From Blastobasis lacticolella (taxonomy: Eukaryota > Arthropoda > Insecta > Lepidoptera > Blastobasidae), in the NCBI GenBank assembly GCA_905147135.1, contig LR990053.1:13280501-13344500 (forward strand): a stretch of DNA of 64,000 nt, written 5' to 3'. Under the pieces are notes generated by a model, which was not told where the DNA came from, searched no databases, and saw only the letters and a list, made by a program, of their open reading frames with translations. The first letter of the stretch is position 1, and the number at the start of each line of letters is the position of its first letter. Below, one piece after another: positions 33,511 to 46,470 of the stretch. A program made the translations under genes and the position numbers.

Positions 33511-36069
33511 AAGTCTTGATGAGATATGAAGTCGGGAAGATGGGAAGTTACGGAAGGGAAACCGTACCATTACCTCCCCACACTTAACCGAAATTGAATA
33601 TTAACTCTATTAAAAAATATATCGACAGTAAATTGCCACGGCTCGCTCATTCATAATCATATTGTAAATAACATATTTTTTCTTGTTGCAGTCTGTGGAG
33701 AGGATACCAGGGCCGCATTCCAAACGGCGGGGGGCGGGGGGCGCCACGTGCCGTGATAGCGCGGCGCCACTGGCGTAATAGCACTGCGCTTTTGTTGCAC
33801 AGGGATGCACTTCGCAGGTAAACAAAAGGTGCAACGCAAGCTGAACAAAGGGTTATGGTTCTCGAGCGAGTAAAATTCGAAGCATCTCTGGTGACTCAAT
33901 AATGATATTCTTGCGTTTTTTGTCTAATTTGTAAAATACATTTTCACTGCTGAAAGATTCGTGAACTTAAGTTTTAAGACGTCGCTAATAGTGCCCGTAA
34001 TGATGTACCACGTGAGTGATTAGAAGCAAACTGGAGAAAAATTTAGAGTTCCCTGTCTTTATGAATATGAGACTTTTTACACGGTACCTTGGCGCTCTTC
34101 GGAGCCTCCCCAGAACATCAGTGGACAAATAAAGGCATATAAATAGATTAGAGCCTGAATCGGTCCCTGTGGCATCCCTTCGGCGGGAGCGCGGCGCCGG
34201 CTTTCTGTTTGTTCGTCATTTACGAGTTTTTTCTCTAATTAACTTTACGACACGAAACAAAGGACTTGCTTCGACTGAGCTTTACTCAGCAGGCGCCAGA
34301 TAAGTACGGTTTTTATAGAGAATTGACGATAATTCCCTTTATTACAAACGGCGCGATGTGCACACAGCGCGCTTTATGTGGACCGTGGAAGCTCTTTCAA
34401 AAGCGATTTATTTTCATTGAGTTTTGTTGTTTGGCTGGGCTGAGGCATGTCTTTTTCATTATTTTTTATTTGGTTTTATTGAAGCATTCTTATTTTATCC
34501 CGAGAATAAGTAGGTATAAGTAGGAGTGCATTTTGTGGCTTGTATTCCAATGACGAAGGTTAAATATTTTTTATTTATTTCTATAAACGTTGACCACGTT
34601 GTTACATACACTGAATCCCGAGCTACGGGAAACAGGTTCGATTCAAAAGGCAAGACGGTTGAAATTGGCATAGCCAGGAACCTACGTCTTCATTCACCAC
34701 GGCTATGTGACAAAAATGCTAGAACGCACCACGTCACCCAACACTCGAACAATGCTCCAAACCACCGACACGGCGACGATTACTCGAACACAAGTAAGTA
34801 AGTATTACGTGACAATGAACGCGAACGTATTAATTTATGCAGACTACTTACGTGTATCGCATCGCACGAGACGTAAAGAGGTAGCATGTTTATTTGCTGT
34901 GTTCGTAACCAGCTTATTGGTGGACGGGGCCACCTGTTCGCGGGGTAACCGCGTGGTTGTTGCCACGTGCCGTGACATTGGCATTGGACACATACCTACA
35001 GAACGTCACGCGCGCCATGTTCGCGTAGGGGGCCACAGGGACAACACTAATACACTTACTACGGCCCTGAAAAACCTTGACGTTGGATTTGCGGGCGTAT
35101 TAGATTTAAGGACTGGCTGGACGTGGTTGTATCTTGTACAGAATGGGATAGGTTGTTGTAGATAGAGGGATGTTTAAATTCTGTTTTTGGTGCCTTACGT
35201 GTATTGATTACCTACCCCATGAACTTACAAGGTTTCGAGATATTTTATGTATTTTAAGGATTTGTAAAAGGAATTGTTATTACGATTTATAAACTCGGTG
35301 TGAGAAATTTAAAAATAATTTCGGGCACCACAGGACTCAAGGTGTAGTTTCGTGTAGTTTAAGTAGTTGCATCAAGTAGTACCTTTCTACAGAAATAAAT
35401 GTTGGTTAAATTAAGTTAATCTTTTATGGGTAAGTTCTTTAACATTTTCTTTTTAGTTTAATTGAACAGCTCTACAATCCAAAAACATTTGTGTAAACAC
35501 TACCAATGAAGCCCAACCACGTGTTTACGCCCTAAATCCTGTAGCAACGGTCGAAAAGGTATATAAAAGTACTCATATAAAAATTCAATTAGAGAGGAAT
35601 TTTTGAATCCACAATCTTGGTTAACCTAAGGCAAGCGGTTGAACCAGCGAGAATGTAGGTTTTTTGGTACATCTCTTATATTGTCTTGTTTGCATAACGT
35701 TTTTAGATAGAGAGAGCTATTCATAATATTCAATATTATAAGAATCTCACAAATGTGTTGATAGAGCGTTTAGGACGAAGATTTGTCGGTAGATCTGCGA
35801 ATGTTGCTCAGTTTCTAGTGTCAAATTTACGTTCTACCACAAAAGCGATCGTTTTGCACTGTGAATTCTCAAGGTACGCGTACTCTAGCGCGATATTTGT
35901 CATATGAAGAGGCCGCGTGTACGGCGACGCCACCACGTGGCCACGCAGTTGTTCGCTTCTATTCGCTGTTGTTTTTGTCCCAACGTCACGAGTCACGACA
36001 CCCGTCCATTGCGGGTAATCTTGAAAATTGGTCCTTGACTTGATTATGAACGTAGATTTTGAATGTGCG
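33511..36069. other. Upstream DNA with GC-rich patches, no supportable gene
   Basis: Contains the longest open frame in the window (34707-35165, forward, 152 codons), without a recognisable domain and starting in low-complexity Thr-rich sequence. GC-rich patches at about 33715-33775, 34165-34200 and 34920-35040. I cannot support a coding call. Confidence 0.35.
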
Positions 36070-36490
36070 ACGATCACAGAGCATCGGTTAGTGTTCAACT
36101 AATGTACATCTAATGTCTCAAAAAAGAGTTAGATAGATAGATAGATTGATAAGCACTTTATTGCTCATAAAAAAATAACAGTATCAATCAGTTACAGTAA
36201 CAAGGAACACATATGAGCAAAGGCGGCCTTATCGCTACAAGCGATCTCTTCCAGGCAACCTTTACAGAAATTGAGACAGGAATATTACAGCAGGTAGTGT
36301 TGAGCCACAGGATACAAGAGGATGCGTTGTGCATTTATCTAAACACCAACAAACAGCTAAAAACATTTATTATTACATCAGTTACATGTTATTTCTACAT
36401 CAGGTACATGGCGGCTGTGGGGTTCGAACCCGGTACCTCTCGCTTGCGAGTCGGATACCGTAACCACTCAGCCACCGACGCTGTTTTATG
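36070..36490 (-). mobile_element. SINE A copy split by a LINE-B insertion
   Basis: The piece GAGCATCGGTTAGTGTTCAA (36081 on) and the tRNA-like head (GGTACATGGCGGCTGTGG and GTTCGAACCC, to 36490) are neighbours in SINE A at 29129-29493. Here LINE-B (36124-36404) lies between them. The head, read on the minus strand, keeps an A box (GGTGGCTGAGTGGTTACGG) and B box (GGGTTCGAACCCC). An alternative reading is a single SINE with a LINE-B tail; the flanking SINE A piece favours insertion. Confidence 0.6.
36124..36404 (-). mobile_element. LINE-B 3' end inside SINE A
   Basis: (TAGA)n with GATAAGCACTTTATTGCTCA, AACAAGGAACACATATGAGC and GGCGGCCTTATCGCTACAAG, the reverse complement of the tail at 43700-43840 (AGATCGCTTACAGCGATAAG). 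Confidence 0.6.
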
Positions 36491-36819
36491 TTACATAGTT
36501 AATCCTACTGCAGGATGTAGTCTTCATAAATGCACTTATTACGTAGTAACGTTAATCTTAGCTGTGACCTGATTCAGTCTAGACCAGACTATCAGGCGGC
36601 TAAATCAAACACAGATAGCGGAGATTTAAGTCCTCTTACGCTACATGGCTCTACATGGCAACAGAGCGCATAAATCATGTTACGTAGGACCATCTTGCCA
36701 AGTCTAAAATATAGGTATACTCGTACGTAAAATGATAATTCTAACCCGCATTCAATCCGTTGAAGGTTCGAAAGATATCGTTATGATGATATTTGCTGCT
36801 ACTCGTACTGGCTGGTTTA

Positions 36820-37103
36820 TGCGCTTGTTATATTTGACTTAATTCAGAAACAAAAAGTGTAAGAGCGGAATGTATTGCCCATAAAATAAGGTCAATTTTT
36901 GTACCACGACTTGAACGTGAAAAGTGAAGCGACGCATAACCAAAAAGTGTTTATACCAGGGAAGTATACTATCTCTATACGCGTAACAACAATGACACAA
37001 AAATGGACTTTATTCTAAGACCGATACATTCCACTTTGATTTAATCTCACGCTTTTTGGTTCTGAATTTAGGTTACTGAATTTCGTCCAATGTTATAAGC
37101 GCA
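36820..37103. mobile_element. PIF/Harbinger-like MITE, copy 2
   Basis: Starts TGCGCTTGTTAT and ends TTATAAGCGCA, with TTA on both sides (36817-36819, 37104-37106). It shares AATTCAGAAACAAAAAG, AAAATAAGGTCAATTTTTGT (reversed in copy 1), GATACATTCCACTTTGATT and the terminal region with 9963-10184. It is 62 bp longer, with extra sequence in the middle. Confidence 0.75.
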
Positions 37104-37385
37104 TTAGGCACCTACTTTTCCTGTATCTTCGATGCCTACGCCACCTACGCCGCGCGTGACAAACCAGCACAGGCGAACCTCCTCAATCGTAACGTAGGTG
37201 ACTCGTAACGCACTCGATCTACGAGTCTGAGTAATCTCAAAAACTATTGTACGATTTTAACAAATAAATAGTGTGACTCAATAGGAAGAACTTGAAGAGA
37301 TTGCTTTAGTAATTTAGATTAGATAACTATTTAAACCTTCCATTTAAACTCATCATCAACTAGGCGCCAATATCCCAATAATATA

Positions 37386-37440
37386 ACTGCCATCTGACCT
37401 TCGTGACCCTGTTCAAAGAAACCATGGATCATGACATTGC
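37386..37440 (-). mobile_element. SINE A fragment
   Basis: GCCATCTGACCTTCGTGACC and AACCATGGATCATG match the middle of SINE A. Confidence 0.45.
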
Positions 37441-37687
37441 GATAAGCCGCCTGATTGTACAGGGAACTCAAGCTTTTCTTTGAATTTAGCAATACTAAAT
37501 TGTAGAACAAAAGTTAGTCATTAGTGTTTTGCAAATCTATCTGTATTTAGCTTGCGGCCCGTCTCCGCATGGGTTTTCTTGGCTTGTATAATATGCATGT
37601 ATTTAAATATAATGCCTGGCGAACTGCATCACAATCCGTTGTGTGGTTTAAGAGGAATTGGCAGAAATACAGACAGGCTTTATGTTT

Positions 37688-37945
37688 TCGCACATGTTGT
37701 CAGGTTTATTACCACGGTTAGAATTGTTTTTACCACGATATTTCGACGCAGTTGCAAGCATCTTGGTCTAGAGTAGCCCGTAGTAGAGTATACCCGTTGA
37801 AAGTTTTTTTTTTATACAACCAAGGTGGCAAACAAGCTTACGGCCTGCCTGCTGGTAATCAGTCACCGCAGTCTATGGACGTTTGCAATACCGTAAGTGT
37901 AGTGAATAACCACGAAAGTCTTAAAGCCTAGACTTTATTGTATAC
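37688..37945. mobile_element. Element F copy with LINE-D inside
   Basis: TCGCACATGTTGTCAGGTTT with ATTACCACGGTTAGAATTG and ATATTTCGACG at the left, and GAATAACCACGAAAGTCTTA at the right, match 47170-47425. A LINE-D piece (37804-37897, T-run then GGTGGCAAACAAGC) lies between. Confidence 0.55.
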
Positions 37946-38247
37946 TATGTAAGGAAGGTAGAGTTCTCGTGGTAATGTATGGTGGGATAAAAACCGGCGC
38001 ATACTCACAGAAACCTGGCGCCTCGGCTGCGCACGACTTTCTTTAATAACGTCTCGCCTTTTTCTTTTACTATTTTCGATAACGAATATTTACATTTCAA
38101 TAAAGAAATGAATTTTCTCTCCCGTACAAAGCAACAATGGGTGAATACGAATATTGATCGATTCGGTAAAATATCCATTTAATATTTAGTTTTTGTGTGG
38201 AACCGGATGCAGTTTTCGATTATTATTGCACGTTCGTATCGTATCGT

Positions 38248-38310
38248 ATCGTTTAAGATTCATTTCGATGTAACCATCTCATGATTACATCGAAATTAAT
38301 CTTGAACGAT
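38248..38310. ncRNA. 63-nt hairpin, possible small-RNA precursor
   Basis: Arms 38248-38273 and 38285-38310 (26 nt each) pair with two mismatches around an 11-base loop; the left arm starts ATCGTTTAAGATTCA and the right ends AATCTTGAACGAT. Size and pairing suit a pre-miRNA-like fold, but a small MITE remnant is equally possible. No known miRNA was recognised. CGTAT repeats lie directly left. Confidence 0.3.
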
Positions 38311-38331
38311 ATTTCAAAAATAAAAATATGT

Positions 38332-38530
38332 GAGACTATCTTTTGACCGCGACTTCATTCGCGTGGAAATAATTTTTATCACAGGTTTTTATGACAGCTT
38401 ATGCCCACGTAACCATTCTATATGCTAGTAGGTCAATACTCGTATGTATATCTGGTCCTACCTACCCGAATTAGCCGAAACATGGCTTAGATTGCACCCT
38501 GGACTTCCAGCTACCAAACTATCAAAACCG
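38332..38530 (-). mobile_element. Helitron-like 3' fragment
   Basis: CTTTTGACCGCGACTTCATTC with GCGTGGAAATAATTTTTATC, then ACATGGCTTAGATTGCACCC and GACTTCCAGCTACCAAACTA, parallel 86-355. The terminal CTAG is degraded to CTAT. Confidence 0.45.
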
Positions 38531-39279
38531 AATCACTGTCTACTAGACTGAGAGGGACTAGAAATAGATCCTGTTAAGTTGCAGTTCTTGTCACAGTTTC
38601 GGGGATGCCATTGGTCCATAACACAACAATCATGATGTGTCATAATTTAAACTTTAATAGTAGTTTATGCAACTGTCATATAAAATGGGGTATTAAAACA
38701 TGAGTGTCTGTTTAGTATGAATAGTTAAACTATAATGGTAAATAGGTATGAGAAGTTGACACGAAATATTTTTATGTTTAAATATCGTACCTATAATTTT
38801 CTCAACTTAGCTGGAAGTAAGCTGCGAGTCAGTTCTGTTGTATCTACGCGTCAAGGATATCAAGCGGCGGGAAATTCACTTAACTATTTTTACATTTATC
38901 TTTATTTGATTAAAATAAGGAAAATCATTTACAAACACAAATTACAACAATTACAAAAAATATTCTGTTTAGCGGGAAAATAATTACACAGAATATAAAC
39001 AGGAAAATTTAAATTTTGAATTTGAATTTGTTAAAGACATCTAAGTATTCAGCCTACATTACGCCGTGTTCCAGCGCCCGACAAAAAATAAAAGTGTTGC
39101 ATAATGATTAAAAAGTTATTTTACGATACAGCTGTAATAAAAATAGTATGGGAAATGCTGTAAGTATCGAAAAGTAATTTTATTGTCTGGCATGAAAAAA
39201 GTGTACCCTTAAACGACTGTTTTCGAATATGTAATTGGAAAATTACGCTATGAGTGTAGATAAAGTATTTTTAATCCAC

Positions 39280-39474
39280 GGTACAGTCGAGTTCATTAAT
39301 ATGTGAGCATTGCCAAGGCATCAAATATAAATGTACATGGAAGGGTACTTATATATCTGAGCAGATGTACATATGTTTGATTGATAAATCTGCTCAGATA
39401 TATAAGCACCCTTCCATGTACATTTATATTTGAAGCCTTGGCAATGCTCACATATTAATGAACTCGACTGTACC
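39280..39474. repeat. Near-perfect long hairpin, 87-bp arms
   Basis: The left arm 39280-39366 (starting GGTACAGTCGAGTTC) and right arm 39388-39474 (ending GAACTCGACTGTACC) are reverse complements with about two mismatches, separated by 21 bases. Either a young foldback MITE or a hairpin-RNA source. No coding capacity; target duplication not clear. Confidence 0.9.
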
Positions 39475-41414
39475 TTGAGAAACATGCCCGTGACTGTACG
39501 TCGAAAAGTATTCCAGCCAGCACTCAAGCAGTCCTGGCACAAAGGAGTCCTAAACAAACGTTTACGGCCAGTTCCTCGCAAGGGCGCGGGCGACCGGCGC
39601 TACCGGTCCGCGGAACAATGCGCCGTCGACTCGCGCTGTTACACTCCTTTTGTAGAACAGACGGCTTTGACGGAGCGATGCTTTAACCCGAATATTGGTG
39701 GTGATGATTGGTTTTGTCACATACATACATAAAGCTCACGCCTGTGTCCCACAGGTGGGGTTGGCCTTGTCACCTAACGTTTAAGAATTATTCTCTTTCG
39801 ATCTCAAAATACTAAACGAAAAATTCAAATAATAGCTGTCTATGTTATTTGAGTCATTTCAATTACTCTGATTTCTAATTCGTTAAAGAATAAAAAATAT
39901 CAGTTGAGTTATTACCACAGGTATACTCCATACTATCAGTTTTAAATCACATTATTCTAAGAACGAGTATATCCACCTCAGATACCTAGTAACGCGAATA
40001 TGCTAGTTTAGCGAAGTCACTTACATGTTCAATTTAATTATGTTTTGAAAAAGCCCTATCCCAATCATTACAAGAGATACTTCAGTTGGATTTGATTGGG
40101 AAAAATCATCAATGAAACCTAACCAATACTTACATACTCACAGTCGTGGTGACGAAAATAAAAATTGCCTCCATAAATCTTCTTTAGCTATTTTCATCGA
40201 GTTAGTCCATAAACGGACTAATCTATCGTCAGATCAATACCTTTCAAAGGTATATTAGGAACGCGGAAGGAGAGGAGTCTTCGCGAGCCGCGCGTAGGCC
40301 GGACTACCAAGCAGCTTATCTTATAATTAGAACAAACAATTTTATAAAGATATCCCTATACCATGTATCTACAGATAAGTGCTAATTAAAATACGAGAAT
40401 AAAGGAAAAGAGCTAGTTTTTTCGTTTGTTCGTATGATTCCGTTCCTCTCCGAACTATACTGAACCGATTTCGAAAATTGTTTCTGACCTTTGTCACCTT
40501 GGTTCCTCTTACCCTAACTAACCTAAATAATAAACGTACTATACATTCGTGCGTTCGTGTTATTACAGGAAACTTTCTTCGTAGAATCGTCTTCAATTTT
40601 GTTGCCTCATAAAACACTATCCAATAGCATTCCAAGCTCCTCGGGGAAAAGCAAACCAGTTGCTTTTTTCCCGCCATTGTGAGCATGTCACTTTGACAGG
40701 TGTCATTAGAGTGACAGGGGACAAATAGCGGCTGTCAGGCGATCCAGATCGCGTCGTTTAGTCACCGCTGAGGCAGTGAAGACTGCTGAGACGGTACCGC
40801 TTTCTATGAGAGAAATTCTAGGGGTTTCTAAGACAAGCACAGTTTAGCGCAGACCTGTGGCGTATAAAGTAGGAGGGAGGAGCGTAATATACCTAATACA
40901 GCTTTAAGCAGTTTCTTTACCAGTACACAAAATAGTCGTACCTGTTGTGTACAGATACGTTCGCGAATCGAATTCTCTTAGTTAAAAAAGTGAATTGCAA
41001 AGGCAATAGAAAAATAAACAGTATTCTAATTATGAGGCGAGTTGCCAAGTGCACTGCATAATTTCGCGGAATCGAGGAGCGGGTGTCGGGTTGCCTGCGC
41101 CGGCGCAAGGCACCAGAGTCATTCAACTCGGCGCACGTATTCGGAATACTTGCTTACGTTGATTGTTTAGTAATTGAATAGCCAATAACTCTAAATGTGA
41201 CCTGGAATCCCTCGCAATTTCGTCGCAAGAAACAAGAGTGCATAATCATCGATCGCTCCATCATTCGCTGGCTCAATCTGCTACAGTACAGTTTCACATG
41301 TCCTACTGTTTTTTTAAGGGTTGGCCAGTGCAGGTTTAGAGCTTTAACAGACATATGCGATATCTGAAGGATTTGTTCCAAATGTTTAAACAATATTGGT
41401 TACTATACTAATAA
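39475..41414. other. Upstream DNA, nothing identified
   Basis: A CpG-rich patch follows the hairpin (39570-39640). TGACA-type motifs recur around 40685-40735. Open frames here (40369-40686 reverse, 105 codons) show no domain. Confidence 0.35.
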
Positions 41415-41590
41415 AGCAGTCGTCGCGACGCGCCCGCATAGCCGTCGTCGGGCCCGCCTAGTCATCGCGTCATCGTTCGCGTCAATATGGCCGGCTGCGC
41501 GATTTAGGTGCGATTCCTATTCGGGTGCTACGCGGTGGCTAGGCGGACGCGACGCGTACGCGGTTTGTTAGCGGCGACGTAGAAAGGGGC
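41415..41590. other. Strongly CpG-rich patch
   Basis: About 175 bp dense in CG dinucleotides (GTCGTCGCGACGCGCCCG, GGCGGACGCGACGCGTACGC), in otherwise AT-rich DNA. No long open frame. It could be an unmethylated regulatory island or a GC-rich MITE; GCGTCGCG-like motifs occur at both ends in partly inverted form. Confidence 0.5.
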
Positions 41591-42450
41591 CCTAAAGATT
41601 GAAAAAGCTATAAATAAATAGGTTTAACAAAAATTAACCTACTGAGAAAGAAGTCTCCAGCTAAACGGGCAGTTTCTTGTACAGTACGCGAGTGACTGAC
41701 TTTAATGTAGGTACTTTTCACCAATGGAACACGGTTCAAAATATCTTAAAAGTTATTATTAACTGGCAATATTCCGAAGTAATAACAAGTCAGAGCACAT
41801 CAAACCGCACCCACAAAACCATTAGGCAGATCCATTCGTTCCCCTAGCCTAGTTAGGTGGACGATCTAGATCTGATATATTTAACGTGTTCACACTCCCA
41901 CACCGTTCCGGTCGGTACTCGGAACCGTACGATATTAATGTCACTCGGGAGACATTTGTGTCAATATTGAGATACAGTGCGACCAACTTATCTTCCCACG
42001 GTGTCGCTAGTGGTGAAGTAGTGGGCGTTTCAATCTGTTATTTTGGTACAACAATGCCTTAGTTCCAATTTTGTCTACGGAACAGATAAGTTGGTGGCAA
42101 CGTACTTTTAGCGCCGCGTTTTCCGACGGCATTCTGCAAGGTTCTGCATTATGCATGTAGCAGATTTGACAATAGGTCGTTAGACTGTCGGGACTTTTTA
42201 AAAAGCTGATAGGGGCTGACCGGCACGTGTACTAAATATATTGATTGTTCATTAATAGAGCACGTAAGTCATATATCGCTACAATATTCTGGTACAAGTA
42301 AGGCCCTATTCTGAGTGCTTAAATTGTGACATATGACCGCTGCCGAGTATTGTAATGCATTAGTTATTTATTTACCTTAAGTGCCATAAACGATATATAT
42401 AATGAGCATAATTATATTATTTATTAAAACTTCACGCAGAAAATGGTATA

Positions 42451-42496
42451 ATGGCCGGCTTAAAGCTAAAATAACCTTATCTACCAGTCAACCAAG
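42451..42496 (-). mobile_element. LINE-G tail remnant
   Basis: GGCCGGCTTAAAGCTAAAAT with TCTACCAGTCAACC, the reverse of 30610-30703. Confidence 0.45.
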
Positions 42497-43251
42497 ATTA
42501 TCAATGATTATCACATCATTTGTAGTAAAAATCATATAACTATCTACGTTTAATATAATTTTACTAGGTAGGTATAAATTGGCAGCAGAACCGGTAATGT
42601 TATTATGGCCGCACCCTTTTGACCTTCAGATAATATTATTTGAGTGTATAGGAATTGCCTAGTTATATGTTCCGACCAGATTAGGAAGAAATAATTAGTG
42701 CATTAATTAATTATTAATTTCGTATAAATAATTGAAATTATTAAGGCTAAGATACTATAGTGGCCTTTACGATACCCGAAAGGATTGGGAATTCTGTACT
42801 CCAAATAAAATGGAAAATCAAAAAAGGAATGGAAAATGGGCCACAGCATTTTAAAACACTCGCCTGCCAAGCGTGTAGCTTTCAGTGTTAGAAGATAGGT
42901 TATCTTGTGGCTACATAACAAAATATTAAAATGCAGTTTTGTCATTGGCATTTCAACCATAATGTACCCATATTTTATATGTATTTAATTGCTGTTAAAC
43001 TGTGAAATGAACTAATAAATAAAATAAAATAAATAAATCTATTAGAATAGAGACTTTAAATTAGCTTACAGTGACAATACACTGGAAGTATGTAAGCCTT
43101 TTAACATAATATGAACTACGTGATTCACTATGAAATAGAAAAATGGAAGGTAGTCTACATGATTAATTACTACGAAAGGATATATGCGAGGCTATGGAGC
43201 TATGACAGGACAGAGCAAAGTGGCAGTACAAAATTAATGAGTATGTTTATA

Positions 43252-43318
43252 ATAAAAGAAAACATCTTGGTGTTAATGTCCCGGTTGTGATCTAGCGCTT
43301 GACCATGATTCAGAGTTA
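43252..43318 (-). mobile_element. SINE A 3' fragment
   Basis: AAGAAAACATCTTGGTGTTA with ATGTCCCGGTTGTGATCT and GACCATGATTCAG; an internal piece is deleted. Confidence 0.55.
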
Positions 43319-43699
43319 TAAAATTCACCGATTTACACTAGCTACCCTGCTTCTCACGTTGCGATCTCGAAAAGAAAAGAAAAACAAGCAACCACGCGGC
43401 GCGGTCGCATATTTGTTACATAGTCTGCTTACGATAGGGTAAGTAGATACCATCTTCGGTGGTGAATACTACAAATGCGACAAAGCGAGAAAGGATAAAG
43501 GTGTAAATGAGTTTGTCGCACGCGATTTGCATGCGACTCGCCGCAGTCCCGTTGCAAAGGTCAGCGGCCAGTGCCGTGCAATGTTGATGTCGATGTTTTG
43601 AAAGACTCCTAAATTAAAAATAATTTATTTTTAATGTAAAGTCAGGTCAGATAATAATAACCAATGTCAAATATAAAAATATTAAGAACATAAGCAGAA

Positions 43700-43840
43700 C
43701 ATAAGGTTGCCTGGTAGAGATCGCTTACAGCGATAAGGCCGCCTTTGCCCACAACTAGTTATGGTTTTTTGGCGGAACTTTTTAATGTAATTATTCTTGT
43801 GTGAGCAATAAATAATTTATCTATCTATCTATCTATCTAT
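43700..43840 (+). mobile_element. LINE-B 3' end with TCTA tail
   Basis: GGTTGCCTGGTAGAGATCGC with TTACAGCGATAAGGCCGCC, then GAGCAATAAATAATTTATC and (TCTA)n. This hairpin-like AGATCGCT...AGCGAT motif is a hallmark of a common lepidopteran LINE/SINE tail. Confidence 0.6.
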
Positions 43841-46470
43841 AAGCTAATAACTAAGTAAGCTGGTTGCATTTTCTAGATTACACTAATATTTGCATACGTA
43901 TAATAAATACGTAAAGTAAACGTTTTTAATAATTTTATTTTATTTATTTAAAATTTGTTCTATTTGTTTTATATCCTGATATCATCATCATCACGCTGAT
44001 ATTATCAGGATTCCTTTTCTCTTCAACATGAAACTTTAAGCATATTAAATGAGTAGGTACCTACTTATAAATCTTTGTGCCGCTTATCAAAAGTATGTGT
44101 CGATACATTATTTACTTGCCGCTAGCTTATACCGTTTATAATATACCTACCTATTTATACATTTAAAATGTTCCTGAAATTTTTTGAGTAAATGTATATA
44201 TGTATATATCTAATTAAAAGAGGGATGGATCCTACTCACCACTACACAAACCACCAACCACTCCACTGTTCATACTAAAAGCTGTCATTTTCACGCTTCA
44301 TTATATACTCGTAGTTTAGGTAGTCTGGACAGTCATAAAATAACCAGTTATTATTATGTAAAAGATTTTGGGGAAGTACTATTTTTATAGCGTCACTAAT
44401 ATTTCCTACCGCTGCAAATGCGACAGGACAGTTATTTAATTATTACAATTTTCCCCTCTTTTATCCCTATTATTTCTGCAGTGACAAATTATTTACGTAT
44501 CACTTTATAAACTAAAACAATCGTAAAAATTATTTATATATAATGTGAATCACTTTTAATATTGCATTTAAGGAAAACCTCGACAAAAATTAACTTTATT
44601 GATCGTTAACCAGTACATTCACTACCCTAGCCCCATTCACAAAGTCTCATCGGATTTACAACAGGTGTGTTAGTGTGTAAGTAATGAAATTCATATTATG
44701 TCCGCCCACGCTTATTTGCAATGCAGTCATAAATTTGAAAATGTAATGTTTGCACTCGGCTAGGTGATAATACTACCATAGAAAGCTAGACCCGTATTTG
44801 GTGCCTTAGTAATGCAACTTTAGATTTATATGGCGAGTGTACAATTATCTTGAAAATGTTCGAATAAAATCTACTGCAATCGCCTACTTAAATCTGGGAA
44901 ATAATTCTCAACTTTTACATAAGGGACGATGATTAATTCTACTAAACACAATTTGGATATTCTAATAGAAGAGGAAATTACATGCATTTACGATTTATCT
45001 TTTTATTAAATGATAATTTTATATCACGTGTATTGTGAATAATATCTAGATTTGTTGTAGGTCTTCCCCCTTTTTTGTGACTTGTGAATTTCATATGAAA
45101 ATATCTGGCTGGCTGTTCGATATTGTTATTTAATTTGTGTGTGAAGTCAAATATGTAAACAAGTAGATCCCTTAGTAGTTTTTTTACGTCCTACCAATAT
45201 GATAACTACATTCAAATGAACGAAACGTCTTATCTGTCTCTGTGTCAAGTTAGCTTATCAATAGCTTACTTGACCAAAATTAATACTTTGCTGGACTTCC
45301 ACATCCATATGTAGCCTAAGCAAGTATTTAAAAATGTATTTCTAACAAGCTTGAACTATAGTCCTAGGTATTAACAATCATTACACAGCTATTACTATCC
45401 ATTACATAGGTATTATAGTCACCACGGTTATGGTCTAATCGTCTTGGTCTTAATTGTACTTGTTCATGCATATTTTAAACACGAAGTAAAATACCAGCAG
45501 TTCGCAGGATATTCTAAACTTTTATATCTGCCACTAAGATAGACATATTTAAAGATTTGCGAAGAGATACCGACTATAGTCTCTAAACGTAAATCCACAA
45601 ACCATTACATCAGACAAAAAGTTATCTATATTGCAACTGTTATTGTAGATAAATAAATCTGAATAATTTGTAATCAATGTTAGTTCTGACCCTCTGCGAG
45701 ATCGGGATCTGCGACCATGTTCTTTACAAGAAAATAAATAAATAGTTGACAATGTAGGTATTAAGAAAGTTTATATCTATTTTAATGTAGGTTATTATGT
45801 ACTACATTAAATATTTTAGATTATAGAATGTATATGTATCTACTAGCATATTTTTATTCATATTGTGCACGTCGTATCTGCGTTTCTGTTAAAAATCTCA
45901 CTTCTGTAGGCCCGCAGGAAGAAATTTCTTTTTAGAATTAATGTATCAGTTTTAATTGTGTTTTATTGTGTACAATAAAGAGTTAAATAAATAGATTATG
46001 ATATCGAGTGGGACAGAGACCACCTGAACCATCAGGATTTTTGTTACACAGTTTTGTGTCCTAGTACTTAAGTTGTCGTCACCAGATTAGTCATGTATTT
46101 TGGCGAAATACATAAATAAAACAAGGAAACATTTTGAAGATAACTTCTTCGAAAAGCTCTGATTTATAAAGTTTTGAGAAAAAAAAATATTTCTACTTTA
46201 TCAGAGAGAACATGATAACTTAACAAATAAAATAATTAAGCACGTATTTCTTCCCAGAATTTCCTAATGTACGTAATAGTGGTTAGGATAAGGAAAATGG
46301 TAAATGTTGTCCGTCTGTCGAGTTTAAATTAACGTCACAATATAAATTAATTTCACCATTACCCGTGAACATGATAACTGAAGTGGTCGAGTTGTGATGA
46401 ATCCTTTATTTGTTATATTTGGAAATTTGTATTGAATGAAGATCTGTGACACCGCGTCTGCTGACTGCTT
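43841..46470. other. Upstream DNA, nothing identified
   Basis: AT-rich, with no recognised repeat or gene; the open frame at 45549-45752 (reverse) is short and unsupported. Confidence 0.4.

Noticed and set aside
34707..35165. Longest open frame in the window (152 codons, forward)
   Set aside because: No domain, Thr-rich start and no splice signals at useful places; it lies partly in a GC-rich patch where stops are rarer.
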